Source: an uncultured Lachnospiraceae bacterium (lineage in GTDB: Bacteria; Bacillota_A; Clostridia; Lachnospirales; Lachnospiraceae). From it: a stretch of DNA of 32,236 nucleotides. The DNA lies in assembly GCA_902801585.1 (NCBI GenBank), contig CADCIU010000042.1:1-32236 (forward strand), given 5' to 3'. The notes below the pieces were generated by a model. The model saw nothing but the letters and a program-made list of their open reading frames with translations, did not search any database and was not told where the DNA came from. Each line of letters opens with the position of its first letter. Position 1 is the stretch's first letter. Of the stretch, positions 15,496 through 24,063 are shown piece after piece. The translations under genes and the position numbers were made by a program.

Positions 15496-18084
15496 TTGGA
15501 TAAATATGAATTGAAAGTGACGATCGGCGAACTGGATTCGCTGATCTCAAGGCATCGATTCAAAGAGGCGGCAGAACTGGCGGATCAGGTCGACTGGCGC
15601 CGTGTAAAGAATGTGAGGACTCTGTGCAGGGTCAGCGATGTCTATAAAATTAACCGGAGATACGAAGACAGCAAACGGATCCTGGAAATGGCCTACGCCA
15701 AGAGTCCCTACGGAAGACAGATCATTTTCTCCCTCTGCGAGCTGGAACTTAAGATCGGAAATTACGTGAGAGCGCTGCAGCTCTACAACGAGTACATCAA
15801 TGTCGCGCCGAGAGATTCGGACCGATATGTGCTTCAGTACAAGTTGTATAAAGCCCAGAATGTGAGCGTGAACGAGAGAATTGCCGTTCTGGAAGAGATG
15901 GCGAAGCATGATATGAGGGACCGCTGGTGCTTTGAGCTCGCCAAGCTGTATCTGGAAGCAGGGGAGAGGCAGATGTGCGCCTCGCAGTGCGATGAGATCA
16001 TTGCTTTCTTCGGGTACGGCAGATATGTGCTCAAAGCGCTGGAGCTCAAGGCATCATTCACTGAGCTGACGCCCGTGCAGAAAGCGCTGTACAGGAAGAT
16101 GACCGGAGAAGAGGAAGAGGAGATCCCGGAGCTGCCGGTCGCTGTCCCAGCCGGATTTGGCAGTGAGAGCGCCGGGGTATATACGGACGCAGCATCGGAG
16201 TCCGGCGGTTCATTACCGGAAAAGGGAAGGCCGACTTCGGAGAACATGAAGCGCCGTCAAAATACAGAGGGCTCTAAGGAGCAGACTGCGGGGCCGGCTG
16301 AACAAGGCGCAGGCGCGCCGGAAAGCGGAACAGGGACGCAAGGCGACGCATCAAAGGCACAGGGTGCAGGATCCGAGGCGGGCAGAACCGGTGAGGGTGC
16401 AGGTGATGCGGCCGGCCACACAAGAATTGTTGCCGACACGTCAAGACCACTTTTGAAGAGCGGGAAAGCCGATGCCGGTGAGGCGCAGACAGCAAAAGAA
16501 AAAGAAAAAAATACAGATCAGATTCAAGAAGAAGCGGGTACTTCAGATTCTGAAGAACGCGCGAAAATGAAGGCGGACGGCCGGAACAATGGCCAGGAAT
16601 GGATCCCCGAACTCAACAGAGATCACTCCTCTGCGGAGATTCCGTGGGAATATGAAGAATATGAGATCAATTCCGGAGCACTTAAGAAGAAACCGGTCAA
16701 TAAAAAGGACAAAGCCGCAGAGGAGGAAGCTCCTGCTGTAAGCGATGCTCAGGGAAAGAAAGCAGAGGAGAAAGCGGGAAGAACGCGCAGAGACAACCGG
16801 CTGCAGGAGCAGACGAAAAGTTCTCCGGACCACTCTGTTTTTGAGGACTATTCATTCCAGATCAGCTCGGACGACGAGATCGGGCTCTCTCAGGAGAGCA
16901 TGCAGAAAATGATCGCCAAGGGCATGCGGGATCTGGAAAACTACGATACATATCTCCGTCAGGAGACGGACGGACAGTATGCAATGGTCATTCAGGAGGA
17001 GCCGAAACCGGAGAAGCAGATCACCGGCCAGCTCAATCTCGAAGAGATCATGTCCGAGTGGGAAAAAGTAAAACGCAATTTCTACGAGTTCAACGGCCTT
17101 GAAGAAGAGGAACCTGAGCCGGTCACAGAACCGACCGTGATCGGAGAAAAGCCTGAAAAGGAACAGATCGCTTCTATGTACACGAAGTCGTGGGATCCGA
17201 CGGAAGTGCACAAGGCACTGCAGATCCGGGACGACGACGAGGGCCGCGTCAAATATGACACGAGCCTGTTTGTCACGGAAGGCGGAGGAGAGTTCCCGGA
17301 AGAATTCGCTGTGGAGAAGATGCCGGACAGCTCAAAGAATGCCGACAGGTACCGGCAGTCAAATCCTCAGATGTATCTGCACTCGGAGGATTCCATCAAG
17401 CAGCTGACCAGAGCGCTCGACAGGATCTTTCTGGAAGGCGGGATCGGAAATGTGATCATCACCGGCGATGAGGGAGCGGGAACGCTGAGTCTGGCCAGGG
17501 AGCTGGTGCGCAGATACCGCAGGATCAATCCCAATTTCGTGGGACAGATCGCAAAGTCGGAGGGAAGATATATTACCAGGGAGAACATGACCCGTGTGAT
17601 CCCCCGCATGCCTTTCGGGGCACTGATCATCGAGAGGGCTGCGATGATGAGCGAGGAAGGCGCAGCGGCGCTGTGCGACATGATCGAAGTGCCGGAGCGC
17701 AGTATTTTGATCATCATGATAGACCGAAAAGGTGTAATGGATGCGTTTTTGAACGATCATCCCAGATTCCGGGAGATGTTCCCGGCGAGGGTGGATATAG
17801 CGGCACTGAGCGTTGAAACGCTGCTGGGGTATGCAAGAGAGTATGCCGGAAAGCAGCAGTATGAAATCGATGAGTATGGGCTTAGCGCTCTTCAGAGCAG
17901 AATAATGTCCATGCAGACGGTGGAGCACAGTGTTACACTCGAGGATATCAGGGATATCGTTGACGAAGCTATTTATTATGCCAGCCGCAAGACCCTGTCG
18001 AGTCTTGTGGATACATTCTCCCGCAGAAGGGGAGGAGCACAGAACAGAATTGTATTGAGAGATAAAGATTTTCTTCATTACTGA
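15496..18084 (+). CDS. TPR-like protein with disordered middle and degenerate AAA+ domain (862 aa)
   Basis: Family not firmly recognised. Residues 1-210 are helical and TPR-like (RHRFKEAAELADQVDW, RRYEDSKRILEMAYAKSP, GNYVRALQLYNEYINVAPRD). Residues 215-600 are low-complexity and highly charged, rich in Gly, Glu, Ala and Lys. From about 620 the C-terminus resembles CbxX/SpoVK-type AAA+ ATPases: a P-loop-like VIITGDEGAGTLSLARELV (about 651) and a Walker-B-like ALIIERAAMM (about 707). ILIIMIDRKGVMDAFLNDHP is followed by FREMFPARVDI. The P-loop lacks its lysine (GDEGAGT) and Walker B has ER in place of DE, so ATP hydrolysis is doubtful. No signal peptide or membrane segment is seen. The start is TTG 15496 with GAGG 7 bases upstream. 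It could be a scaffold or regulatory ATPase-like protein. Confidence 0.82.
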   Translation: MDKYELKVTIGELDSLISRHRFKEAAELADQVDWRRVKNVRTLCRVSDVYKINRRYEDSKRILEMAYAKSPYGRQIIFSLCELELKIGNYVRALQLYNEYINVAPRDSDRYVLQYKLYKAQNVSVNERIAVLEEMAKHDMRDRWCFELAKLYLEAGERQMCASQCDEIIAFFGYGRYVLKALELKASFTELTPVQKALYRKMTGEEEEEIPELPVAVPAGFGSESAGVYTDAASESGGSLPEKGRPTSENMKRRQNTEGSKEQTAGPAEQGAGAPESGTGTQGDASKAQGAGSEAGRTGEGAGDAAGHTRIVADTSRPLLKSGKADAGEAQTAKEKEKNTDQIQEEAGTSDSEERAKMKADGRNNGQEWIPELNRDHSSAEIPWEYEEYEINSGALKKKPVNKKDKAAEEEAPAVSDAQGKKAEEKAGRTRRDNRLQEQTKSSPDHSVFEDYSFQISSDDEIGLSQESMQKMIAKGMRDLENYDTYLRQETDGQYAMVIQEEPKPEKQITGQLNLEEIMSEWEKVKRNFYEFNGLEEEEPEPVTEPTVIGEKPEKEQIASMYTKSWDPTEVHKALQIRDDDEGRVKYDTSLFVTEGGGEFPEEFAVEKMPDSSKNADRYRQSNPQMYLHSEDSIKQLTRALDRIFLEGGIGNVIITGDEGAGTLSLARELVRRYRRINPNFVGQIAKSEGRYITRENMTRVIPRMPFGALIIERAAMMSEEGAAALCDMIEVPERSILIIMIDRKGVMDAFLNDHPRFREMFPARVDIAALSVETLLGYAREYAGKQQYEIDEYGLSALQSRIMSMQTVEHSVTLEDIRDIVDEAIYYASRKTLSSLVDTFSRRRGGAQNRIVLRDKDFLHY

Positions 18085-18140
18085 GATGGAACTTCATCAC
18101 GAAGCCGAAAATGGCAAACTGTATCAGGAGGGGTAATACT

Positions 18141-20195
18141 ATGGCAGTGAAAAAAACAGCGTCAACCGGAAAAAGCAGTGCAGCGGCAAAAACCGCAGCC
18201 AAAAAGACAGCGGCTAAGAAGCCTGCTGCAGCAAAGAGTACCAAGGCGGTAAAGAAACCGGTCGTGGCACCCGCGGATCCCAAAGTGTTCATTTCGAACG
18301 ACGATGCATATTGGTTCGGAAACGGAACACATTACCAGATCTATAAAAAGCTGGGCGCTCATCCGTCGGAAGAGGACGGTCAGAAGGGTTTCTTCTTTGC
18401 TGTATGGGCTCCGAATGCCAAGGCGGTCCATGTGGTCGGATCCTTCAACGGATGGAATGAAGATCAGCATCCGATGACCAAGTTCAACGCAGGCGGCATT
18501 TGGACACTCTTCATTCCCGGACTCGGAGAGGGAGAGATCTACAAATACTGCATTACAACACAGGACGGAAAGAAAAAGTACAAAGCGGATCCGTATGCAT
18601 ACTGGACGGAAATGCGTCCGGGCACTGCATCCAAGACTGTGGATATATCAGGATTTAAGTGGGGAGATACCCGCTGGATGAATGCGCGTGCCAAGAAGGA
18701 TCCCAACCGCGAGCCTCTTGCAGTCTATGAGTGCCATATCGGTTCCTGGATGAAGCATCCGGACGGCACTGAGGACGGATTCTATAACTACAGGGAGTTT
18801 GCAGATCGTCTGGCAGAGTATCTCACGGTCATGAAATTCACACATGTGGAACTGATGGGAATTTCCGAGCATCCTTTCGACGGATCCTGGGGATATCAGG
18901 TGACCGGTTATTACGCTCCTACGTCCCGTTACGGCCATCCGAAGGATTTCATGTATCTGGTGGACACACTCCACAAGCACAATATCGGCGTTATCCTTGA
19001 CTGGGTGCCCGCTCATTTCTGCCCGGACGATTTCGGACTTGCTGAATTTGACGGAACCTGCATCTACGAAGATCCCGATCCGCGCCGCGGACAGCATCCC
19101 GACTGGGGAACCAGGATCTTCAACCTTGCCAAGAAGGAAGTGTCCAACTTCCTGATCGCCAATGTCAACTACTGGATCAACGAGTACCATATCGACGGTA
19201 TCCGTGTGGACGCAGTTGCTTCGATGCTTTATCTTGACTACGGCAAGAAAGAGGGACAGTGGCTTCCCAACCAGTACGGCGGAAATGAGAACCTGGATGC
19301 GATCGAATTCTTCAAGCATCTCAATTCAGAGCTTCACGGTGCATATCCCGGATTCCTTACGATCGCGGAAGAATCCACCGCATGGCCCAAGATCACGGCC
19401 AGACCCGAGGACGGCGGCCTGGGCTTCTCCTTCAAGTGGAATATGGGCTGGATGCACGATTTCTGCGAATATATGAAGCTGGATCCGATCATGAGAAAGG
19501 GAGACCACAACGGACTGACCTTCGCAATGAGCTACAACAGCGCCGAGAAGTATATTTTGCCGCTCTCCCACGACGAGGTGGTGCACCTCAAGTGCTCCAT
19601 GGTCAATAAGATGCCCGGATACAAGGTGGACAAATACGCGAACCTGCGCGTCGGCTACACATTCATGTTCGGCCATGAGGGCAAAAAACTGCTGTTCATG
19701 GGACAGGAATTCGGCCAGGAGCATGAGTGGAACGAAGCGACTGAGCTGGAATGGTGGAGACTGGAAGAGGGCAAGGACGACAATTATCTCAATATCGGCA
19801 TGAAGTACTATGTACAGAAACTGCTGGAGATCTACAGAAGCCACAAATGCCTGTATGAGATCGATGATGACTGGTCCGGATTTGAGTGGATCAATGCGGA
19901 CGACGCGGACAGAAGTATTTATTCGTTCTTCCGCAAATGCCCTTCCCAGAAGAAGAGTCTTCTCTTTATCCTGAATATGACGCCCGTTAAGCGCGAGGGC
20001 TACAGAGTCGGTGTACCGGTCCGCAAACAGTACAAGCTCCTGCTCAACAGCACGGAACTGGTATACGGCGGCGCCGGAGAGACCAGTGTCCCCGAAGTCC
20101 TCAGGGCGAAAAAGGGAGAGTGCGACAAGAGAGAACAGTATATCGAGTTCGATCTTCCGGCTTACGGAGCAGTCGTATTTGAGTTTACACTGTAA
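18141..20195 (+). CDS. glgB: 1,4-alpha-glucan branching enzyme with Lys/Ala-rich N-terminal tail
   Basis: Forms alpha-1,6 branches in glycogen (GH13). The 684-residue protein has a CBM48 domain (about 80-170; FAVWAPNAKAVHVVGSFNGW) and the GH13 barrel. The catalytic nucleophile is D357 (GIRVDAV), the acid/base E410 (TIAEEST) and the third carboxylate D478 (LSHDEVVH). An all-beta C-terminal domain ends in AYGAVVFEF. The first 45 residues are a basic tail of Lys and Ala (AAKKTAAKKPAAAK), resembling histone H1 or HU tails and unusual for GlgB. ATG 18141 is chosen because AGGAGGGG lies 8 bases upstream; an earlier in-frame ATG at 18111 has none. No other glycogen gene is in the window. A MarR-like or metal regulator gene follows after 24 bases, implying a mixed transcript. 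Confidence 0.95.
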   Translation: MAVKKTASTGKSSAAAKTAAKKTAAKKPAAAKSTKAVKKPVVAPADPKVFISNDDAYWFGNGTHYQIYKKLGAHPSEEDGQKGFFFAVWAPNAKAVHVVGSFNGWNEDQHPMTKFNAGGIWTLFIPGLGEGEIYKYCITTQDGKKKYKADPYAYWTEMRPGTASKTVDISGFKWGDTRWMNARAKKDPNREPLAVYECHIGSWMKHPDGTEDGFYNYREFADRLAEYLTVMKFTHVELMGISEHPFDGSWGYQVTGYYAPTSRYGHPKDFMYLVDTLHKHNIGVILDWVPAHFCPDDFGLAEFDGTCIYEDPDPRRGQHPDWGTRIFNLAKKEVSNFLIANVNYWINEYHIDGIRVDAVASMLYLDYGKKEGQWLPNQYGGNENLDAIEFFKHLNSELHGAYPGFLTIAEESTAWPKITARPEDGGLGFSFKWNMGWMHDFCEYMKLDPIMRKGDHNGLTFAMSYNSAEKYILPLSHDEVVHLKCSMVNKMPGYKVDKYANLRVGYTFMFGHEGKKLLFMGQEFGQEHEWNEATELEWWRLEEGKDDNYLNIGMKYYVQKLLEIYRSHKCLYEIDDDWSGFEWINADDADRSIYSFFRKCPSQKKSLLFILNMTPVKREGYRVGVPVRKQYKLLLNSTELVYGGAGETSVPEVLRAKKGECDKREQYIEFDLPAYGAVVFEFTL

Positions 20196-20219
20196 AAATA
20201 TGGAAACTAGGTGGTTAAA

Positions 20220-20606
20220 ATGAAAAAAAGTCATGAATCTGCGGAGGACTATCTTGAGACGATTCTGATTCTGAGGGAAAAGAACGGAAATGTGCGCTCG
20301 ATCGACATCGTCAACAAAATGAATTACTCTAAGCCGAGCATCAGCATTGCCATGAAAAAGCTCAGATCGGAAGGGTATGTCGAGATGGATCTCAACGGGT
20401 ATATAACCCTGACGCCCAAAGGGGAGGAAACCGCACAGAGGATCTATTCGCGCCACAGGCTGCTGGAGAAAGTACTTGTCGCCATAGGTGTTGATGAAGA
20501 AACCGCATCAGAAGAAGCCTGCCGCATTGAACATGATATCAACGACGAAACATACGAGAAGATCAATGCGTTTTATAATAAGCACTTTGACTCTTTTAAC
20601 GAGTAA
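20220..20606 (+). CDS. DtxR/MntR-family metal-dependent regulator
   Basis: A 128-residue repressor-type protein. The N-terminal winged helix is typical (SAEDYLETILILREKNGNVR, SIDIVNKMNYSKPSISIAMK, then the ITLTPKGEETA wing). The dimerisation/metal domain has H79 (YSRHRLLEK), E99, E104 and H105 (EEACRIEHDI), positions that fit the manganese or iron ligands of MntR/DtxR, with D10 and E13 at the N-terminus. There is no C-terminal SH3-like domain, so it is of the short MntR type. ATG 20220 has AGGTGG 5 bases upstream. The metal and target genes are unknown; no metal transporter is adjacent. It lies between glgB and a C39-like gene, all on one strand. Confidence 0.92.
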   Translation: MKKSHESAEDYLETILILREKNGNVRSIDIVNKMNYSKPSISIAMKKLRSEGYVEMDLNGYITLTPKGEETAQRIYSRHRLLEKVLVAIGVDEETASEEACRIEHDINDETYEKINAFYNKHFDSFNE

Positions 20607-20618
20607 AAGGAGGCTGTT

Positions 20619-21233
20619 TTGGGAACTATACTGAAGGTCCCGCATATTGAACAGACAGACGAATGGCCGTGCGGCGACGAGTGCCTGTGTGCGGTCATGA
20701 TGCTGAGATATTTGGGAATCAGGATCTCAATGGATGAGTTTATCGATTTTTTCCTTCCGCAGGAGCAGATGCGGCGCAAAGAAGGACAGCTGATCGGACC
20801 GGACCCGGATCTTAAATTTGCGGGCAGTCCGTATGACAAGAGTTCGTTCGGATGCTACCAGGGCGTTCTGATCAAGGCGCTCAATGAGTGTTTTGCCCAG
20901 AAGGGCCTCTCATACAGGGCGGAGGACGCGACAGGGAAATCGACGGAGGAGCTTCTCACCGAAGGCGTCATGAAAGGCGTTCCCGTTCTGTACTGGGCGA
21001 GCGAGGGAATGAAGCCCACGCACCCGGGGTACAGCTGGAGCTGTAAGAGCAGCGGCAATAAGGTTCAGTGGACCGAAGGCGCCCAGTGTATGCTGCTGAT
21101 CGGAAGCGATGTGAATGAACTCGTTTTCAATGATCCGTCCATTCCGGAAGGCGCAGTACACTACTCCAGAATGACTGCCGTAAAGAGGCACGCGGAACTG
21201 GGGAAGAGGGCAGCCATCGTCAGGATCAGCTGA
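20619..21233 (+). CDS. C39-like (Peptidase_C39_2) protein lacking the catalytic Cys and His
   Basis: A 204-residue papain-like fold protein. Motif order matches the C39_2 family: LKVPHIEQTDEWPCGDEC, then AVMMLRYLG, a GPDPDLKFAGSPY region, GVPVLYWASEGM, and AQCMLLIGSDVNELVFNDP. In family members the first motif usually reads PTGCE with the nucleophilic cysteine, and the later one EHCVVLIGYD with the catalytic histidine. Here these positions read G-D-E (D19) and A-Q-C, so both catalytic residues appear to be replaced. Two nearby cysteines (C17, C21) could not be aligned to the active site without a gap. No signal peptide is visible, so it may be cytoplasmic. The start is TTG 20619 with AAAGGAGG 5 bases upstream, immediately after the MntR-like stop. 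Function unknown; a binding or regulatory role is inferred. Confidence 0.85.
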   Translation: MGTILKVPHIEQTDEWPCGDECLCAVMMLRYLGIRISMDEFIDFFLPQEQMRRKEGQLIGPDPDLKFAGSPYDKSSFGCYQGVLIKALNECFAQKGLSYRAEDATGKSTEELLTEGVMKGVPVLYWASEGMKPTHPGYSWSCKSSGNKVQWTEGAQCMLLIGSDVNELVFNDPSIPEGAVHYSRMTAVKRHAELGKRAAIVRIS

Positions 21234-21292
21234 GTGCCGGATGCCGGCCTGAGCTTTGCGCAAATAAGGAACACAAGTAAGGAGCACAGTGA

Positions 21293-21772
21293 ATGATTCG
21301 TATTACAATGAAAGACGGAGGCGTGATCGACATTGCGCTTGATGCGAAAGCTGCACCGATCACAGTAGAGAATTTTGAAAAACTGGTGAAAGACCACTTT
21401 TACGACGGCCTGATCTTTCACAGGGTGATCCCGGGATTTATGATTCAGGGCGGTGACCCTCAGGGAACCGGCATGGGAGGCCCCGGCTGGCATATCAAGG
21501 GTGAGTTCGCCGCGAACGGATGGGACAACCCGATCCGTCATGAGAGAGGCGTGATCAGCATGGCCAGAGCCCAGAACCCCGACAGCGCCGGAAGCCAGTT
21601 CTTCATCATGCATGCAGATGCCGACTATCTGGATGGCCAGTATGCCGCATTCGGAAAAGTTGTGAGTGGAATGGATGTCGTAGACAAGATCGCCTCAGTC
21701 CCGACACTGAGGTGGAACAACCGGCCTCTTACAGACCAGGTGATCGATACGATCCGGATCGTAGAGGAATAA
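21293..21772 (+). CDS. Cyclophilin-type peptidyl-prolyl cis-trans isomerase
   Basis: Catalyses proline isomerisation during protein folding. The 159-residue single-domain cyclophilin has the core motif FHRVIPGFMIQGGDPQGTG (H43, R44, F49, M50, Q52), then the conserved MARAQNPDSAGSQFFI strand and YLDGQYAAFGKVV. R44, F49, Q52 and F103 fit the active-site set. No signal peptide is present, so it is cytoplasmic. ATG 21293 is preceded by AAGGAGCAC. It ends the glgB-regulator-C39-cyclophilin cluster and is followed by a GC-rich hairpin. Confidence 0.96.
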   Translation: MIRITMKDGGVIDIALDAKAAPITVENFEKLVKDHFYDGLIFHRVIPGFMIQGGDPQGTGMGGPGWHIKGEFAANGWDNPIRHERGVISMARAQNPDSAGSQFFIMHADADYLDGQYAAFGKVVSGMDVVDKIASVPTLRWNNRPLTDQVIDTIRIVEE

Positions 21773-21784
21773 GGAGAGATTTGA

Positions 21785-21827
21785 GGGGCGCCGCCCAAGG
21801 AAATGATTCCTGGGGCGGCGCCCCTTT
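21785..21827 (+). terminator. GC-rich hairpin terminator after the cyclophilin
   Basis: A 12-bp stem, GGGGCGCCGCCC (21785-21796) with GGGCGGCGCCCC (21813-21824), a 16-base loop that itself can pair GGAA/TTCC, then TTTC. The T-tract is short, but the stem is very strong. Confidence 0.75.
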
Positions 21828-21964
21828 CACATTTTCATCACAAAGTTTTAAGAAAAACAAACTATACTATTTTAAGATTAGTGTCTATAATTGTAAAACG
21901 ACCGGATTATGTAATAACTGCAGCTCTAATTTAGTAAGATGCAATGGGAAGCGAAGAGGTGGGC

Positions 21965-23371
21965 ATGAAAGAATTCATTATGAAATATAAGATACAGATT
22001 GCGGCAGCGGTTCTTGCGATCGCCGCCGTTTTGGTGATTGCCGTAAAATTGTCAGGAAAAGGAGGCGGCAGCGAACGGATCGCCTATGTGGACACGGTTG
22101 AGAGCCTCACAGGACAGAATGCGTCACTTGGAATGGTCAATCGGTTCTCGGGCGTTGTGGAGCCGCAGGGACTCTGGTCTGTATCGAAGAACAATGATGT
22201 AGATGTCAAGGAAATCTATGTTGAAGTGGGCGATGAAGTATCCGAGGGAGATCCGCTGTTTGAATATGATACGCTCAAATATGAGGAGGATCTCAACCAG
22301 GGTGAGATCGAACTGGAAAGACTCCAGAATGAGTATGAGAGCACCCAGGAGACCATTGCGCAGCTTGAAAAGGAGAAGAAGCAGGCATCCTCTTCCGAAC
22401 AGGCCAACTATACGATCCAGATCAAGGAGCAGAATCTGAGCCTCAAGGACAAAGAGCTGGATATTGCTATGAAAGAAGCGGAGATCGCGAAGCTGGAGGA
22501 GAACATTGATAACGCGGTAGTGACAAGCGCGATCGACGGTGTCGTGAAGACGATCAACGAAAACGGCTCGGACAGCGACGATAACAGCTTCATCACAGTC
22601 ATGAAGACCGGGACGTTCAGGGTCAAAGGCACGGTAAACGAGCAGAATGTAGGCGAACTGACAACAGACGCGAGAGTGATCGTGCACTCGAGAGTCAATG
22701 ACCGCACTTGGAAAGGACAGATCACAAAGATCGATACAGAAAATGCGGTGAGCAATGAGAACAACGGGATATTCGGCTCGAGCGGCGGGGGCAATAAGAG
22801 CACGAAGTATCCGTTCTATGTGGAACTCGACAGCAGTGAAGGACTGATCATGGGGCAGCATGTCTATGTGGAAGTGGACCTGGGTCAGGAAGACGAGGAC
22901 AATACGAGCGGCATCTGGATCGCCTCCTATATGGTCGATCAGACAGACCCGGAGCACCCCTTTGTCTGGAAGGACGTGAAGGGAAGGCTCCAGAAACAGG
23001 AAGTGACGATCGGCGATGTGCGTGAGGAGATCGGAAAGGTCAAGATCATAAAAGGACTTACGCTGCAGGATTCTATTTGTATACCCGATCCCTCTTTGGA
23101 GGAAGGCATGAAGACGGCGCCCATGAGCGAGAAGCCACAGGATGAAGCTGGAGATTCTGGAAACGAAGAGGATACCGTATTGGATACGGACAATATTATC
23201 GATGTGGAAGGGGAAAACTCGGAAGGCAAACAATACTCTGAACAGGAAACGGAAGATCAGGGTATGGAAGATCAGGGCATGGAAGATCAGGGCACGGAAA
23301 ACCAGGGTATGATAGAAGATACCGTGGAATTTGATCTGAAAAATATGGAAGCGATGCCGGAGGAACAGTGA
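21965..23371 (+). CDS. HlyD/MacA-like membrane fusion adaptor (468 aa)
   Basis: Predicted adaptor of a MacB-type ABC exporter, anchored in the membrane with most of the protein outside. A single N-terminal membrane segment (IQIAAAVLAIAAVLVIAVKL) is followed by the first half of a barrel-sandwich (VDVKEIYVEVGDEVSEGDPL) and a coiled-coil hairpin (about 110-180, Glu/Lys/Gln-rich). The second half is VVTSAIDGVVKTINENGS, then beta-barrel strands (FRVKGTVNEQNVGEL, VIVHSRVNDRTWKGQI). The last 70 residues are acidic and include four MEDQG-type repeats. I choose ATG 21965 (AGAGGTG just upstream); ATG 21944 would add seven residues but has no clear site. Its stop overlaps the start of the ATPase gene (TGATG). 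Confidence 0.9.
   Translation: MKEFIMKYKIQIAAAVLAIAAVLVIAVKLSGKGGGSERIAYVDTVESLTGQNASLGMVNRFSGVVEPQGLWSVSKNNDVDVKEIYVEVGDEVSEGDPLFEYDTLKYEEDLNQGEIELERLQNEYESTQETIAQLEKEKKQASSSEQANYTIQIKEQNLSLKDKELDIAMKEAEIAKLEENIDNAVVTSAIDGVVKTINENGSDSDDNSFITVMKTGTFRVKGTVNEQNVGELTTDARVIVHSRVNDRTWKGQITKIDTENAVSNENNGIFGSSGGGNKSTKYPFYVELDSSEGLIMGQHVYVEVDLGQEDEDNTSGIWIASYMVDQTDPEHPFVWKDVKGRLQKQEVTIGDVREEIGKVKIIKGLTLQDSICIPDPSLEEGMKTAPMSEKPQDEAGDSGNEEDTVLDTDNIIDVEGENSEGKQYSEQETEDQGMEDQGMEDQGTENQGMIEDTVEFDLKNMEAMPEEQ
23251..23310 (+). repeat. Four 15-bp tandem repeats in the adaptor tail
   Basis: Units GGAAGATCAGGGTAT at 23251, 23266, 23281 and 23296, the last with two extra differences. They encode EDQGM/ENQGM pentapeptides near the C-terminus of the 468-residue adaptor. 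Confidence 0.9.
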
Positions 23372-24063
23372 TGAGAACGATCGTCGAATGCAGGGATGTC
23401 TGCAAAACATATCTGCAGGGCAAAATAGAGGTGCCGGCGCTGAAAAACGTCAATTTTACCGTGAATGAAGGGGACTATACGGCGATCATAGGGCCTTCCG
23501 GATCAGGAAAATCCACGCTGATGAATCTGATCGGCTGTCTCGATCAGGCGACTTCAGGGAGCCTCAAGATCGACGGCAGGGAAGTGGACAGCCTTACGCA
23601 GAATGAACTGGCGGATCTTCGGCTCGAGAAGATCGGTTTCGTCTTTCAGAATTTTCAGCTGCTCGGCAGCCAGACAGCGCTGGAAAACGTGGAGCTTCCG
23701 CTGACATATGCAAATATCCCGAGAAAGATCAGGAGAGAAAAGGCGGAAGAGGCACTGGCAAGGGTCGGACTTTCGGACAGAATGGACTTCATGCCCAATC
23801 AGCTCTCCGGAGGACAGAAGCAGAGAGTGGCCATCGCCAGGGCGTTGGTCAACAACCCGAGCATCGTGCTCGCCGATGAGCCGACCGGAGCGCTCGATTC
23901 GCGCTCGGGCGCACAGGTCATGGATCTGTTCGAGGAGCTCAATCAGGAAGGCGTAACGGTGCTGGTCATCACACATGACGCGGGCATCGCGCGCCGCGCA
24001 AAGAACAGAGTGGAGATCCGCGACGGCGAACTCGGACATCTGGAGGATAACGGAGCACAATGA
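23371..24063 (+). CDS. MacB/LolD-type ABC transporter ATP-binding protein
   Basis: ATPase of the export system encoded by this operon. The 230-residue protein has Walker A GPSGSGKST at 41-49, the Q-loop at Q93, the signature LSGGQ at 145-149, Walker B IVLADE at 165-170 followed by PTGALD, and the switch region VITHD. The PTGALD motif and length are typical of the MacB/LolD/FtsE group that works with FtsX-like permeases and extracytoplasmic loops. ATG 23371 has GGAGG 7 bases upstream; an in-frame GTG at 23368 is the alternative. Its TGA overlaps the ATG of the second adaptor (ATGA). Confidence 0.96.
   Translation: MRTIVECRDVCKTYLQGKIEVPALKNVNFTVNEGDYTAIIGPSGSGKSTLMNLIGCLDQATSGSLKIDGREVDSLTQNELADLRLEKIGFVFQNFQLLGSQTALENVELPLTYANIPRKIRREKAEEALARVGLSDRMDFMPNQLSGGQKQRVAIARALVNNPSIVLADEPTGALDSRSGAQVMDLFEELNQEGVTVLVITHDAGIARRAKNRVEIRDGELGHLEDNGAQ

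Noticed and set aside
19326..20456. A 376-codon minus-strand frame opposite glgB and the MntR-like gene
   Set aside because: It spans two real genes on the other strand and shows no motifs or ribosome site.
22124..23410. A 428-codon minus-strand frame opposite the first adaptor
   Set aside because: Hydrophobic antisense of a coiled-coil gene; the plus strand fits operon structure and adaptor motifs.
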